This document shows positions 8,531-17,795 of a DNA stretch of 64,000 nt, in pieces; positions within the stretch are counted from its first letter, which is position 1; every line of letters begins with the position of its first letter. The position numbers and the translations under genes are program-made. The DNA is from UBA9732 sp963621975 (lineage in GTDB: Bacteria > Spirochaetota > Spirochaetia > Sphaerochaetales > Sphaerochaetaceae): contig CAVFGI010000004.1 in NCBI GenBank assembly GCA_963621975.1, positions 22,265 to 86,264 on the forward strand. Reading direction: 5' to 3'. Below the pieces are notes generated by a model. The model did no database searches and had not been told where the DNA came from. It saw only the letters and a list, made by a program, of their open reading frames with translations.

Positions 8531-9355
8531 CTATTCAATTGGGTCTGAAGCAATCATTTCATAGTACTTTTTAAGGCGCAAATCCAGCATCTTATCCCAA
8601 TAGGTTTTATCAACAAAGGGATTGCCCTCAACTTGTCCAACTAAAGCTTCTTTCTCAAAAGTCTCAGCCTGTCCAGGATGATTGCCAAGAACAACATCAA
8701 CAACAAGTCCCTTAAGTTTCTTTAAAGTGTTTTCATAGTCAACACGACATTTAGGATCTAGGTTTAATTCTTTGATAAACTTAGAATTTAGTGTATTTAG
8801 ACCTACTCCTCCATGCATTGCCGCAATTAATCCACTTGGCAATGTAATAAAATATGCCATAGTTCCAGGAGTGTGGCCTGGGGCAGCTACAGCCTTAATT
8901 GTTGTGTTTCCAAAAGTTAAAACATCACCATCATTTACAGGAACATCAACATCAAAGTATGTGTCATATGGGGGTTCATAATTATAACCCGCTCTTGTAG
9001 TCAAATTTAAAACAGGCGTTTCAGCAAGGTATGGAATATCCATCGCTGGCATATAGGTTTTGGCACCATATTTCTCAACTATAAGTCTGGTTGCTCCAAA
9101 ATGATCATAATGACAATGGGAATGAAGAATCCATTTAATATCCTTGGGATTAAAACCAAGTTCCCTTATAGATTCCAAAAGTAAATAGGAAGTCTGTAAA
9201 TAAGTTGTATCCAACAGAAGAAGCCCATCTTCTGTATCAAATAAATGCGATGATACAGATTTATTTCCAACATAATAAACATTATCTACAATGTGAAAAG
9301 GTTTCACATCATACAACCATGGTGAACGAGTCACTTTTTCGCCATTATTTGCCAT
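8531..9355 (-). CDS. Metallo-beta-lactamase-fold hydrolase (B3-like)
   Basis: 274 residues with the zinc-binding motif HCHYDH (residues 80-85), a PGHTPG segment (about 168) and a C-terminal NHPG (about 229). The order and spacing resemble subclass B3 metallo-beta-lactamases and related hydrolases. There is no signal peptide, so it is probably cytoplasmic and may act on something other than a beta-lactam, such as a lactone or thioester. It lies 79 bases after the solute-binding-protein gene but beyond an intrinsic terminator at 9376-9409, with no room for a clear promoter of its own, so it probably depends on read-through. Its TAG stop is embedded in a TTTTTGCAAAAACCTC-type motif. Confidence 0.83.
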   Translation of the reverse strand: MANNGEKVTRSPWLYDVKPFHIVDNVYYVGNKSVSSHLFDTEDGLLLLDTTYLQTSYLLLESIRELGFNPKDIKWILHSHCHYDHFGATRLIVEKYGAKTYMPAMDIPYLAETPVLNLTTRAGYNYEPPYDTYFDVDVPVNDGDVLTFGNTTIKAVAAPGHTPGTMAYFITLPSGLIAAMHGGVGLNTLNSKFIKELNLDPKCRVDYENTLKKLKGLVVDVVLGNHPGQAETFEKEALVGQVEGNPFVDKTYWDKMLDLRLKKYYEMIASDPIE

Positions 9356-9375
9356 TCTTTCCCCTTTAAGCTCTT

Positions 9376-9409
9376 AAAAAATTAAACTGCACACTTGGTG
9401 CAGTTTAAT
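9376..9409 (-). terminator. Intrinsic terminator after the ABC operon
   Basis: On the minus strand a perfect 12-bp stem (ATTAAACTGCAC, 5-base loop, complement; 9381-9409) is followed by a run of T (A run at 9376-9381 on +). It separates the solute-binding-protein gene from the metallo-hydrolase gene. Confidence 0.85.
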
Positions 9410-9434
9410 TGCATTTAGTATTTAATAATCTACT

Positions 9435-10781
9435 TTATCTATCAACTTTTGGGAACTGCTTAGATGCATTCTCAACCATCTGAGCTACTGCAGACTCTGG
9501 AGTTCCTTTTCCTTCAAGAATAAGAGCAGAAAGAGGTGCTTTTATACAACCAGGAAGGTTTGGTTTATAAAGAGAGAATGGAAGTTCACAACCATAATTT
9601 AAAACTCCCTCATAACCAACCTTGTATTCTGGATTCTCTGCCCAATATGCCTGCATCTCATCACTCTCAGCTGCTGACTTTGTAGAAACAACACAACCAG
9701 ATGTCTTTGCAATCTTTGTAACTTGCTCGTCTGATTCAAGGAATTCAATGAATCTCCAAGCTGCATCCAATTGCTCTTTAGAATTTGAAGCTGCAATCAT
9801 GGCAATGTTTGTTCCACTAAGAGGAACCTTTGTAACTCCATTGTACCAACCAGGGAAAGAAACAACACCTAGATTAAAACCAAGTTCCTTAGCTGCCTGA
9901 ACATAAGCTCCTGTATTAGCAGCAGAATTCAAGAAAGCTCCAATACGACCATTAAACAAATCAGAAGACATAACAGAAGAAGAATTTGATGTTGGGTACT
10001 TTGAAATCCAACCTTCGTCAATACCTCTCTTCCACCATGTTAGGAGTTCCAACATAGAACCATCGGTCAACATGACAGGATTTGTTCCTTCATCTGCAAT
10101 AACTTCAGAACCAATTGCAGCACAAATAGGATATTCTACAGAGAAATCGTGATGGAAGCATAAACCAGAAACAAGGACTGTTCCATTGTCAGAAACCTTT
10201 GTGATAGCCTTTGCTGCTGCTTCTACATCTGCCCAAGTCTTTGGTTCAGGATAACTTGCTTCAGTGAACAAATCTTTGTTATAGAAAAGATTGAACGTTG
10301 TTCTAATAAATGGAAGGGAGATGATTTCTCCGTCTGGTGAATATGAGAAACCTGTTAAGGCATCAACAAAATTGTCCATATCAACAACATTGGAATTCTC
10401 AATGTACTCTGTCATATCACAAAGAATACCCTCATCCCAGTATGTAGGAATATTGTTTGATCTTTCACCCTGGATAATCTGAGCAACTTCCTCACCTGCA
10501 GCTAATGATGCTAGGACCTTTGTCTTAATGTCTGTATAACCACCCTGATAAGTTCCTACAACAACAATACCCTCTTCTTTTCCAATTGTATTGTTAAAAT
10601 CATCAATAATTGCATTAAGAGTATCTGCATTTGCTCCAACATTTAAACTATGCCAGAAATTAACAACAACTGGTTCTTTTTTCTCTGCTTCAGTAGAAGA
10701 AGTTGTCTCTGAAGTACCATTTGCATAAACCGCAAAAAGAGAAAGAAGGACAACAAGAACCAAAATTAAACTTTTTTTCAT
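9435..10781 (-). CDS. ABC transporter sugar-binding protein (CUT1, UgpB/MalE-like)
   Basis: 448 residues with a signal peptide (MKKSLILVLVVLLSLFAVYANG) and the extracellular solute-binding protein family 1 fold (NFWHSLNVGANADTLNAIID, SLPFIRTTFNLFYNKDLF, AAWRFIEFLES). It captures an oligosaccharide or glycerol-phosphate-like ligand outside the membrane. ATG at 10781 is chosen because AAGGGGG lies just before it and the signal peptide begins there; a 10-residue upstream extension has no support. It is the last gene of the operon read from 15148. Confidence 0.92.
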   Translation of the reverse strand: MKKSLILVLVVLLSLFAVYANGTSETTSSTEAEKKEPVVVNFWHSLNVGANADTLNAIIDDFNNTIGKEEGIVVVGTYQGGYTDIKTKVLASLAAGEEVAQIIQGERSNNIPTYWDEGILCDMTEYIENSNVVDMDNFVDALTGFSYSPDGEIISLPFIRTTFNLFYNKDLFTEASYPEPKTWADVEAAAKAITKVSDNGTVLVSGLCFHHDFSVEYPICAAIGSEVIADEGTNPVMLTDGSMLELLTWWKRGIDEGWISKYPTSNSSSVMSSDLFNGRIGAFLNSAANTGAYVQAAKELGFNLGVVSFPGWYNGVTKVPLSGTNIAMIAASNSKEQLDAAWRFIEFLESDEQVTKIAKTSGCVVSTKSAAESDEMQAYWAENPEYKVGYEGVLNYGCELPFSLYKPNLPGCIKAPLSALILEGKGTPESAVAQMVENASKQFPKVDR

Positions 10782-10816
10782 AAAAGCCCCCTTATTATAT
10801 TCCAACAGCAAAGCTG

Positions 10817-11665
10817 TTATTTAACACCCTTATAACCATAGGTCTTAACGATATTTTTATTGGCAATAATGTAAACAATCATTATTGGAGCAATAAAAAC
10901 AAGGTTTGCAGCCATAACTGCATTCCACTTAACTCCTTCACCATCAGGAGTCATTGTAGAAACCTGTTTAACAAATATAGAAAGCGGTCTCACCTTGTCA
11001 GACTGAGTTATAACCAACGGCCAGAAATAGGAATTCCAGTGTCCAACAAAAGAGAACAAAGCAAGAGTAACTAACGTTGCTTTCATCATTGGAACTAGAA
11101 TAGAAACAAGTAACTTCCACTCGCTAGCTCCATCTAGTCTTGCGCTTTCAATAATCTCGTTTGATACTTGCTTAAAATTCTGACGCAATAAGAAAATACC
11201 AAAAGCATATGCACCAAAAGGTAAAATCTGAGGCCAAAGAGTATTAATCAGTTTTGCTTTAGCCATTACCATATAAGTTGTAATGAAAGTTACCTGACTT
11301 GGCATCATAAGAGCAGAAAGAACAATTGCAAAAAACGAACTTTTAAAATAAAACTCATGCTTTGCAAAAGCATAACCAGCAGGAATAGCAACTATTAGTT
11401 GAAGGATAATTACACTTGCTGTTACAACAAGAGTGTTTTTCAAATACAACCAAATGTTTAAATTCAAATCCACCAAAAAATACTTATATCCGGCCAGTGT
11501 CCAAGTTTTTGGAAAAAGAGAATATGAATTTGCCATAGTCTCAGTTTGAGTTTTAAATGAAGTTGTAATTAAAACCCAAAAAGGGAAAAGAAAGATAAGT
11601 GTAAATAATACTTTTATCACACTAGAAATGATCTGACGTGTTCGTGCCTTTTGAAAATCTGTCAT
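10817..11665 (-). CDS. ABC transporter permease, MalG/UgpE type
   Basis: 282 residues with about six membrane helices and the cytoplasmic EAA loop (IIESARLDGASEWKLLVSILVPMMKA) that contacts the ATPase. It pairs with the MalF-type permease 18 bases upstream; GGGGGAAA precedes its ATG. A CUT1 importer for oligosaccharides fits the neighbours (GH4, GH36, GH105 genes). Confidence 0.92.
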   Translation of the reverse strand: MTDFQKARTRQIISSVIKVLFTLIFLFPFWVLITTSFKTQTETMANSYSLFPKTWTLAGYKYFLVDLNLNIWLYLKNTLVVTASVIILQLIVAIPAGYAFAKHEFYFKSSFFAIVLSALMMPSQVTFITTYMVMAKAKLINTLWPQILPFGAYAFGIFLLRQNFKQVSNEIIESARLDGASEWKLLVSILVPMMKATLVTLALFSFVGHWNSYFWPLVITQSDKVRPLSIFVKQVSTMTPDGEGVKWNAVMAANLVFIAPIMIVYIIANKNIVKTYGYKGVK

Positions 11666-11683
11666 TCTATTTTCCCCCTTTCT

Positions 11684-12787
11684 CTATTCGTAATGAACTT
11701 TCCTATCAAGCATACGGAAATAGAAGATTGATAAGAAACCAAGAATAATGACAAATACAATACTAACTGCAGCAGAATCACCAATCGTATTATTGGAAAC
11801 ATTTGTAAGATGATATATGTATCTTGTAATGACTTCTGTTGAAGTTCCAGGACCACCATCTGTCATGATATTAACAACATCAAAAACCTTGAAAGAACCA
11901 ATTGTGGTTGTAATTAAAAGGAAGAACAATTGTGGTGTTAACATTGGTAAGGTTATCTTGAAGAAGGTTCTAGAAGAAGTTGAGCCATCAAGTTCTGCTG
12001 CCTCATAAATTTCAGAAGGGATAGCCTTCATTGCAGACAAAATAATAATTGCACGGTATCCAACATTCTTCCATACGCTAACAAAAATGATACAGCCTAA
12101 AGCGGTTTTTGATGAATCTAACCATTCCACTGGAGCAATTCCAAAAACTCCCAACAAAGTATTGAATGCACCATAGGAGTGAGAGTTAAACATCCAGCTA
12201 AAGACAAAAGCAACGGATATTGATGCAATTAGGTGTGGTGCGTAGATTGAAATCTGCATAAAACGGTTTACTTTGTTGTCTTTAAACACCCAAAGTGCAA
12301 AAAGAACAGCAAGAGAAAGCTCAATTACAACTATTGAAGCAGTATAAATTAGAGTATTTTTTATTGATGCCCAAAAATTTATATCCGTTCTGAGATTTCT
12401 AAAATTTTGAAGTCCTACAAATTTTTTTGTTGAATTCAGAATACTGCCTTTAAACAAACTCAGATATATAAGGTTAATCAAAGGATAAACAACAAAAATT
12501 GCAAGAAAAGTAATTGCAGGAAGGATAAAGAGATAAGGTATAAAGTCTCCCCATCTAAATCTGCCATTAAATGCAATATTCCCATAGAAAATTGAAGCAA
12601 AAAATAGCACAATTCCAACACCAATAAATGCATACCTACCATTAATAATAGCAGAAGTAAATGCATTTTCAGGAATGGGTGCATTTGCGGTCTTAATTTT
12701 CAAACCATAAAAACCAGCAACAAAAAGTATAATTCCAAACCAAGTCACTAAGTTTAAGGGTTTAACAGTTTTGGAAAGATCTTTCAT
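11684..12787 (-). CDS. ABC transporter permease, MalF/UgpA type, with extra N-terminal helices
   Basis: 367 residues, about 70 longer than a typical UgpA. The core permease starts near residue 85 (FIPYLFILPAITFLAIFVVYPL) and has the EAA loop EIYEAAELDGSTSSRTFFKI. The extra N-terminal part holds two hydrophobic segments (WFGIILFVAGFYGL and YAFIGVGIVLFFASIFYG), so it adds two membrane helices. The start codon overlaps the ATPase stop by four bases and has GGAGGGG in front, so the long N-terminus looks real. Confidence 0.9.
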   Translation of the reverse strand: MKDLSKTVKPLNLVTWFGIILFVAGFYGLKIKTANAPIPENAFTSAIINGRYAFIGVGIVLFFASIFYGNIAFNGRFRWGDFIPYLFILPAITFLAIFVVYPLINLIYLSLFKGSILNSTKKFVGLQNFRNLRTDINFWASIKNTLIYTASIVVIELSLAVLFALWVFKDNKVNRFMQISIYAPHLIASISVAFVFSWMFNSHSYGAFNTLLGVFGIAPVEWLDSSKTALGCIIFVSVWKNVGYRAIIILSAMKAIPSEIYEAAELDGSTSSRTFFKITLPMLTPQLFFLLITTTIGSFKVFDVVNIMTDGGPGTSTEVITRYIYHLTNVSNNTIGDSAAVSIVFVIILGFLSIFYFRMLDRKVHYE

Positions 12788-13836
12788 TTAACCCCTCCAC
12801 AAGCAATTTCAAAACACTTTTGAAATCTTGAATCTTCCTTATTAATTCTTAATTCATCTGAGCCAAAGAAATACATATCTTCAGGTACAACAGAAATCCA
12901 AACTTTTTCATCACCCTTAAAGTCATGTGCTGGAATTTTAACCATAACGGAGACATTGCCATTTGAAACCTTATACTGAGTGTCATCTCCCAACATTTCG
13001 CGTGTAACAATTGTTCCTTCCATTGCAAAGCATTTGTCAGAAGGTTTGTCTTTTGTGAGTCTAATACGCTCTGGTCTGAAACCAAGTTTATTTCCATCAG
13101 CACCAAGCTCCAAAATATTCATTGGAGGTGTACCAATAAATCTTGCAGTAAAAACATTTGCTGGATTGTAATACAAGTCTTCAGGACTACCAATTTGTTG
13201 AATAACACCTTTCTCCATGAGAACAATAGTGTCTGCCATAGACATAGCTTCAATCTGGTCATGTGTGACATATACAAAAGTGGAGCCAAGTCTCTTATGA
13301 AGTTCCTTAAGTTCAACTCTCATAGCAGCTCTAAGTTTTGCATCAAGGTTTGACAAAGGTTCATCCATTAAGAAAACTGCTGGTTTCTTAACCATAGCAC
13401 GAGCCAGTGCAATTCTTTGACGTTGTCCACCAGAAAGTTCATTAGGTTTACGATCAAGATAAGGCGTCATATCAACAGTTTCTGCACACTCTTTGATAAG
13501 TCTCTCTCTTTCTTCTTTTGGAACCTTTCTGTTCTTCAAACCAAATTCAATATTCTGCCTAACAGTCATTGTTGGGTATATTGCATAATTCTGGAAAACC
13601 ATTGCAATATCACGTTTTGCAGGGGCAACTTGAGAAACTTCTTTGCCGTCAATGTAAATTTCACCAGAAGTTGCAGGACCAATACCTGCAATAATTCTCA
13701 AAAGAGTTGTTTTCCCACAACCTGAAGAACCAATAAGAACAGTAAATTTTCCGTCTTCAATCTCCAAGTTCAAATTCTCAATAACTTTTGTTTCACCAAA
13801 AGATTTGCAGATGTTCTTAAATACAATCTGACCCAT
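12784..13836 (-). CDS. ABC transporter ATP-binding protein, UgpC/MsmK type
   Basis: 350 residues: Walker A GSSGCGKTT (about 36-44), signature LSGGQRQRIALARA, Walker B VFLMDEPLSNLDAK, and a C-terminal TOBE-type regulatory region (LGFRPERIRL). It powers the CUT1 importer encoded just downstream. In this family one ATPase often serves several importers, but here it is inside the operon, one base after the phosphodiesterase gene, with AAGGAGAG before its ATG. Confidence 0.94.
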   Translation of the reverse strand: MGQIVFKNICKSFGETKVIENLNLEIEDGKFTVLIGSSGCGKTTLLRIIAGIGPATSGEIYIDGKEVSQVAPAKRDIAMVFQNYAIYPTMTVRQNIEFGLKNRKVPKEERERLIKECAETVDMTPYLDRKPNELSGGQRQRIALARAMVKKPAVFLMDEPLSNLDAKLRAAMRVELKELHKRLGSTFVYVTHDQIEAMSMADTIVLMEKGVIQQIGSPEDLYYNPANVFTARFIGTPPMNILELGADGNKLGFRPERIRLTKDKPSDKCFAMEGTIVTREMLGDDTQYKVSNGNVSVMVKIPAHDFKGDEKVWISVVPEDMYFFGSDELRINKEDSRFQKCFEIACGGVK

Positions 13837-13837
13837 C

Positions 13838-15148
13838 TTAGCTCTCCTTTTTTACTATATCAATAGAGTGTCCATCTGCATTATTCAGTGAAACGCCCAT
13901 GATTTTTGCGTATGTTGGAGCACCATCAACAAGCTTTGCGTGCTCAATAACTCTTTTTTCATAAATATCGGGTCCTACTGCAAGAAATACAGGTCTAGGC
14001 CCTTTATCTGGATGGAAGCCGTGTCCTCCTCTCTCGGCCTCATATAAGCCCATAGGGAGAGACTCAATTTCTTTTCCATTCCAGTTAAATCCAAATTTGG
14101 TGTACCCATCTGTTTCAAGAACGAACTCAAAGGCTCCTGAAAGTTTTTCTGTATCATTGGTTTCTTGAACTGTATAGACTTTCTCAAAACCATGCATATT
14201 AGACTCTGCAGCTTCTGTTAACACCTTGTACAAATCTTCTTTGCAACTTGGGTCTTTAACATAAACCTGAACACCCATTCCTTCTCCTAAAGCAAGGGCC
14301 TTCCAATCTGTGATATTTCCATCTTTGTCTGTAGAAATAAAACCTTTTTCTTTCAAAAATACGTTAGGATAAGCCATCCTTGAGCAAGTCATTTGTCCAT
14401 GGTCAGAAGTAACAACAAAATTTGTGTGCTCAAAGGTGCCAGCATCTTTTGTTGCATCAAAAAGCATACGAATCATTGAATCTGTATCTGAAAGACTTCT
14501 CTTTGTTGTTGCAGAGAAAACACCTGTTGTGTGCCTAAAATGGTCAAGGTTTCCAACATGGATAATCATGATATCTGGGGTGTACTTTCTAATTATATCG
14601 CAGGCAATTCTCACAAGAAAATAACTACTGCTTGGCTGTTTTCTTCCACGACGCATCCATATTTTATCTCTAACAATTTCGTCATAAAGCCACAGAGGAG
14701 TTCCAGATGCTAGATAAGCCTTCTCCCAGTCTTCTGAGGAGTCCTCTTCCTTATTCTCAGGCCAGGTTTCATTAACTAGATAATCAACATTTGGATGATT
14801 GCCAGAAATGGGCCAACCAATAATGGATGTTGTATATCCTGCCTTTTTACAGACGTCAATTATATCTTCACACTTCACATCTTGGTGAAATCTATGCCAC
14901 CTTGTAATTGGATTTTTTCCTTCCTCAAGAATAATCTGCTCGTTACTTGTAATTCCATGTTTGTTGGGATAACAGCCTGTAGACATTGTAGTATGACAAG
15001 GATAGGTTACTGTAGGATAGATACTCCTAAAATCTTTTACATATGATCCATGTTCCATTATGTAGTGAACAGCTGGCATATCTTTCATAACAGCTAGGTC
15101 CTGCTGAACCATAGCATCCATAGATATAACCACAAGTTTATTATGCAT
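13838..15148 (-). CDS. Alkaline-phosphatase-superfamily phosphodiesterase (nucleotide pyrophosphatase-like)
   Basis: 436 residues. The N-terminal ISMDAM supplies metal-binding Asp, and the segment YPTVTYPCHTTMSTG carries the Thr nucleophile region of the NPP branch of the alkaline phosphatase superfamily; further metal ligands are in VTSDHGQM, and a late His in HGFHPD. Such enzymes hydrolyse phosphodiesters or phosphate monoesters. No signal peptide is present, so it should act in the cytoplasm on an imported substrate. As first gene of the importer operon it hints that the imported compound carries a phosphodiester (compare ugp operons, which carry a glycerophosphodiesterase), but the function is not proved. 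GGGAGG precedes its ATG. Confidence 0.82.
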   Translation of the reverse strand: MHNKLVVISMDAMVQQDLAVMKDMPAVHYIMEHGSYVKDFRSIYPTVTYPCHTTMSTGCYPNKHGITSNEQIILEEGKNPITRWHRFHQDVKCEDIIDVCKKAGYTTSIIGWPISGNHPNVDYLVNETWPENKEEDSSEDWEKAYLASGTPLWLYDEIVRDKIWMRRGRKQPSSSYFLVRIACDIIRKYTPDIMIIHVGNLDHFRHTTGVFSATTKRSLSDTDSMIRMLFDATKDAGTFEHTNFVVTSDHGQMTCSRMAYPNVFLKEKGFISTDKDGNITDWKALALGEGMGVQVYVKDPSCKEDLYKVLTEAAESNMHGFEKVYTVQETNDTEKLSGAFEFVLETDGYTKFGFNWNGKEIESLPMGLYEAERGGHGFHPDKGPRPVFLAVGPDIYEKRVIEHAKLVDGAPTYAKIMGVSLNNADGHSIDIVKKES

Positions 15149-15170
15149 ATACAGAGCCTCCCTAGCGAAT

Positions 15171-15255
15171 AGTTAAACACGTGATTGCAAATATGTCAAG
15201 TTTTTATTCGTTTTTGTTTAATTTTACACAAACTCGCTCATTATCGCTTATTAAA
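15171..15255 (-). promoter_or_regulatory. Promoter and TCGCTCA site of the ABC importer operon
   Basis: Minus-strand -35 TTGACA (15194-15199) and -10 TTAACT (15171-15176), spacer 17. Upstream of the -35 are ATTCG (15206-15210 on +) and the sequence TCGCTCATTATCGCTTATT (15234-15252 on +). The TCGCTCA core recurs at four other promoters of the locus, marking it as a probable regulator site. Confidence 0.7.
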
Positions 15256-15325
15256 CAGTATAATACCAGCTATTTAAAGGGTATGCATGCTGAATTTTGT
15301 AAAGCTTTTGTAAAGTTTTGCGCAC

Positions 15326-16630
15326 TTATCTATACTCACCTATCCACTGCTTATGTGCTTCAAACAAATCATCGCAAAGTGCTTTAATTTCATCTAAACT
15401 TAATTCACTTGCAGTATGAGGGTCCAACATGGTTGCTCTATAAACATCCTCTTTACTTCTTGAATGAGCTGCCTGAATTGCCATTAGCTGAACGTTTATA
15501 TTTGTTCTGTTCAATGCCGCACACTGCTCTGGAAGATAGCCAATAATTGTAGAAGATATTCCGTGTGCATCAGCTATACAAGGAACCTCAACACAGGCAT
15601 CATTTGGCAAATTCTTAATAGAACCGTTATTGATAACATTACCGTTAAATTCATAAGGAACATCAGTTGTTACAGCCTGAATTATCAAGGATACATACTC
15701 ATTAGACCTCTCGTGTGTAAGGTTTGGATTTTCAACCAATTCTTTGCGCATATTAGCCCATTTTTCTATGTTTTTAAGACACCTTCGAGGATACTCATCT
15801 AAAGGAATGTTATAGTTTTCGATAAATTCCGGATAACTCTTCTTTATAAAGTATGGAAGATACTCAGAAAGATGTTCACTTGATTCAGTTATGTAATAAC
15901 CAAAACATTGCATTATTTTATGTCTAACTAAGTCGTTAGCTGGAGCTTTTTCTAAAGATAGTCTCTTGATTTCTGGGTAGATATCTACACCATCTTCTCT
16001 TACCTCCAGTAGCCAGCCCATGTGATTAATGCCAGCAACCTTATATGTAATCTTACCTTTTACAGGACGATCCAATCCTTTAAGTAAACTTGCCACAACC
16101 CTCTGCACGCTATGACAAAGGCCAACGGTTTTAATTGGAGTGTAACGTTGCATATAACCGGAAAGAATAGCCATTGGGTTAGTGTAATTGCAGAACAATG
16201 CATTTGGACAATTCTTTACCATCTTTTGAGTGAAGGTTTCCAAAACTGGAATAGTTCTAAGTGCGCGGAATATACCGGCAGGGCCAAGCGTATCTCCAAT
16301 AGTCATTTTAAGACCATATTTATTACAAATATCAAAATCGGCTTTTGTTGCTGGATCATACCCACCAACCTGAATAGCATTACAGACAAAGTCAGCACCG
16401 CGTAAGGCCTCATCCAATTCTAATAATCCACAATAAGCCTTAACTGTTGCCTTGTTTGCATTTAAGTTTTTATTTAATACAGAACAAATTGCAAGAGAAT
16501 CGTTCAAACGCTCTCTATCTATATCATACAATGCATACTCCATAGACTCCAAACCGGGAGTGAGCATACAGTCCCCTACTACGTTACGTAAAAAAACAGA
16601 ACTTCCAGCGCCCAAAAATGTAAGCTTCAT
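15326..16630 (-). CDS. GH4 alpha-galactosidase (MelA-like)
   Basis: 434 residues. N-terminal NAD-binding fold (LTFLGAGSSVFLRNVV) and the GH4 active-site signature CHSV at residues 172-175. In this family CHSV marks alpha-galactosidases, while CHEV marks alpha-galacturonidases, CHGx marks glucosidases and glucuronidases, and CN(V/I)P marks 6-phospho-glycosidases; so alpha-galactosidase is the best call. GH4 enzymes need NAD and Mn and cleave by an oxidation-elimination route in the cytoplasm. It follows the GH105 gene by 13 bases, with AAAGGAGG before its ATG, and precedes the importer operon on the same strand. Confidence 0.85.
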   Translation of the reverse strand: MKLTFLGAGSSVFLRNVVGDCMLTPGLESMEYALYDIDRERLNDSLAICSVLNKNLNANKATVKAYCGLLELDEALRGADFVCNAIQVGGYDPATKADFDICNKYGLKMTIGDTLGPAGIFRALRTIPVLETFTQKMVKNCPNALFCNYTNPMAILSGYMQRYTPIKTVGLCHSVQRVVASLLKGLDRPVKGKITYKVAGINHMGWLLEVREDGVDIYPEIKRLSLEKAPANDLVRHKIMQCFGYYITESSEHLSEYLPYFIKKSYPEFIENYNIPLDEYPRRCLKNIEKWANMRKELVENPNLTHERSNEYVSLIIQAVTTDVPYEFNGNVINNGSIKNLPNDACVEVPCIADAHGISSTIIGYLPEQCAALNRTNINVQLMAIQAAHSRSKEDVYRATMLDPHTASELSLDEIKALCDDLFEAHKQWIGEYR

Positions 16631-16643
16631 TCTTAATCCTCCT

Positions 16644-17774
16644 TTAGCTTAACTTATCAGCAAACTCCAACTCCATTGCAGCCCATATAAACATTGCCAC
16701 ACCGTGTAGATTATCCGTAACTCTTGGCTCGTACTCTGTATAATACTCAAAATTAGCACTCCTTACCGGCTCTTTATCCTTAGCCAACCCAAGACACGCA
16801 GTCTTACAAGTATTATGCAAATGCAACTCGCCGTTTGAATCGCAAGTTAACTCACGTGCACACATCCCTTCAAACCCTTTTTTTGCACTCAAATTGTAGG
16901 AATCATCCAAAAATCCCAGTCTATGCATCTTTAAAAAGAAATAGATAAACATAGATGTGGCCGATGTCTCCAAGTAATTTTCACCCACACCTGGTTTATC
17001 CATCACCTGCCACCACATCCCACTTTCTGCATCTTGACAGCGCAACACAGCTGGGGCCAGCGCTAAGGCCAATTTAAGTAGACTATCCCGATACTTCTTA
17101 TATTCTTCAGGAATAATTTCAAGTAAATCTGCTAAAGCTATAACGTACCAGCCAAGTGCACGAGACCAAACCTCAGGGCTTCTTCCTGTTTTAGGGTCAC
17201 ACCAAGGACTAAGACAAGACTCGTCCCAGCCATGATGAAGCAAACCAGTTTTCTCGTCTTTTGTCTTTTCGTAAACAAGTTCAAATTGATGAACAACATC
17301 TTCTAAGCACTCTTTCAGTCCACCAAATTCCATTGTGTACTTAACATAAAAAGGGGCTTCCATATAAAGACCATCAAGCCACATCTGGTTCTCATGCTTC
17401 TTTTTATGCCAAAACCCACCAGATGGCGTTCTGGGTTGACCTTGTAGCTGTTTGTAAAACAAATCCAAAGCAGTTTTGAATTTCTTTTGCCCAGTTTTTT
17501 TATAAAACTCAATAATCAGATTTCCCATTCGAATCTGATCCATACTATATTCTTCAATATTGTAAGTACTTATCACTCCGTCTTTTGGGATATAATAATT
17601 AAGCATAGTGCTCACATAGTTGTAAAGCTCCTCGTTCTTAAGAAGTTGAGAAGCCTTGTACAAAGACTCAAGCAAAATTGACATTCTATAGCTGTATTTA
17701 GTGTTTTCAGTGTTATACTTTTTGATGGCAGATAGGCTCATTCGTTCTGTCATGGATTTTGTGCTATCAATCAT
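16644..17774 (-). CDS. GH105 unsaturated uronyl hydrolase (rhamnogalacturonyl hydrolase-like)
   Basis: 376 residues, typical for YteR/YesR proteins. The family pattern is clear: MWLDGLYMEAPF with Asp134, HGWDES with Asp184, and GRSPEVWSRALGWY (197-210). GH105 enzymes remove the 4,5-unsaturated galacturonic acid left at the non-reducing end of pectin fragments by lyases. No signal peptide, so cytoplasmic, acting after import. It heads a two-gene operon with the GH4 gene, read from a promoter at 17803-17831 that carries a TCGCTCAT site. Confidence 0.9.
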   Translation of the reverse strand: MIDSTKSMTERMSLSAIKKYNTENTKYSYRMSILLESLYKASQLLKNEELYNYVSTMLNYYIPKDGVISTYNIEEYSMDQIRMGNLIIEFYKKTGQKKFKTALDLFYKQLQGQPRTPSGGFWHKKKHENQMWLDGLYMEAPFYVKYTMEFGGLKECLEDVVHQFELVYEKTKDEKTGLLHHGWDESCLSPWCDPKTGRSPEVWSRALGWYVIALADLLEIIPEEYKKYRDSLLKLALALAPAVLRCQDAESGMWWQVMDKPGVGENYLETSATSMFIYFFLKMHRLGFLDDSYNLSAKKGFEGMCARELTCDSNGELHLHNTCKTACLGLAKDKEPVRSANFEYYTEYEPRVTDNLHGVAMFIWAAMELEFADKLS

Positions 17775-17795
17775 ATTTCAGCCTCTTTTTTTGTT

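Noticed and set aside
8531..9355. Secreted beta-lactam resistance enzyme
   Set aside because: No signal peptide and a sugar-locus setting; only the fold and metal motif are supported.
15326..16630. GH4 enzyme as alpha-galacturonidase, which the pectin setting would suggest
   Set aside because: Galacturonidases of GH4 carry CHEV; this protein has CHSV, the alpha-galactosidase form.
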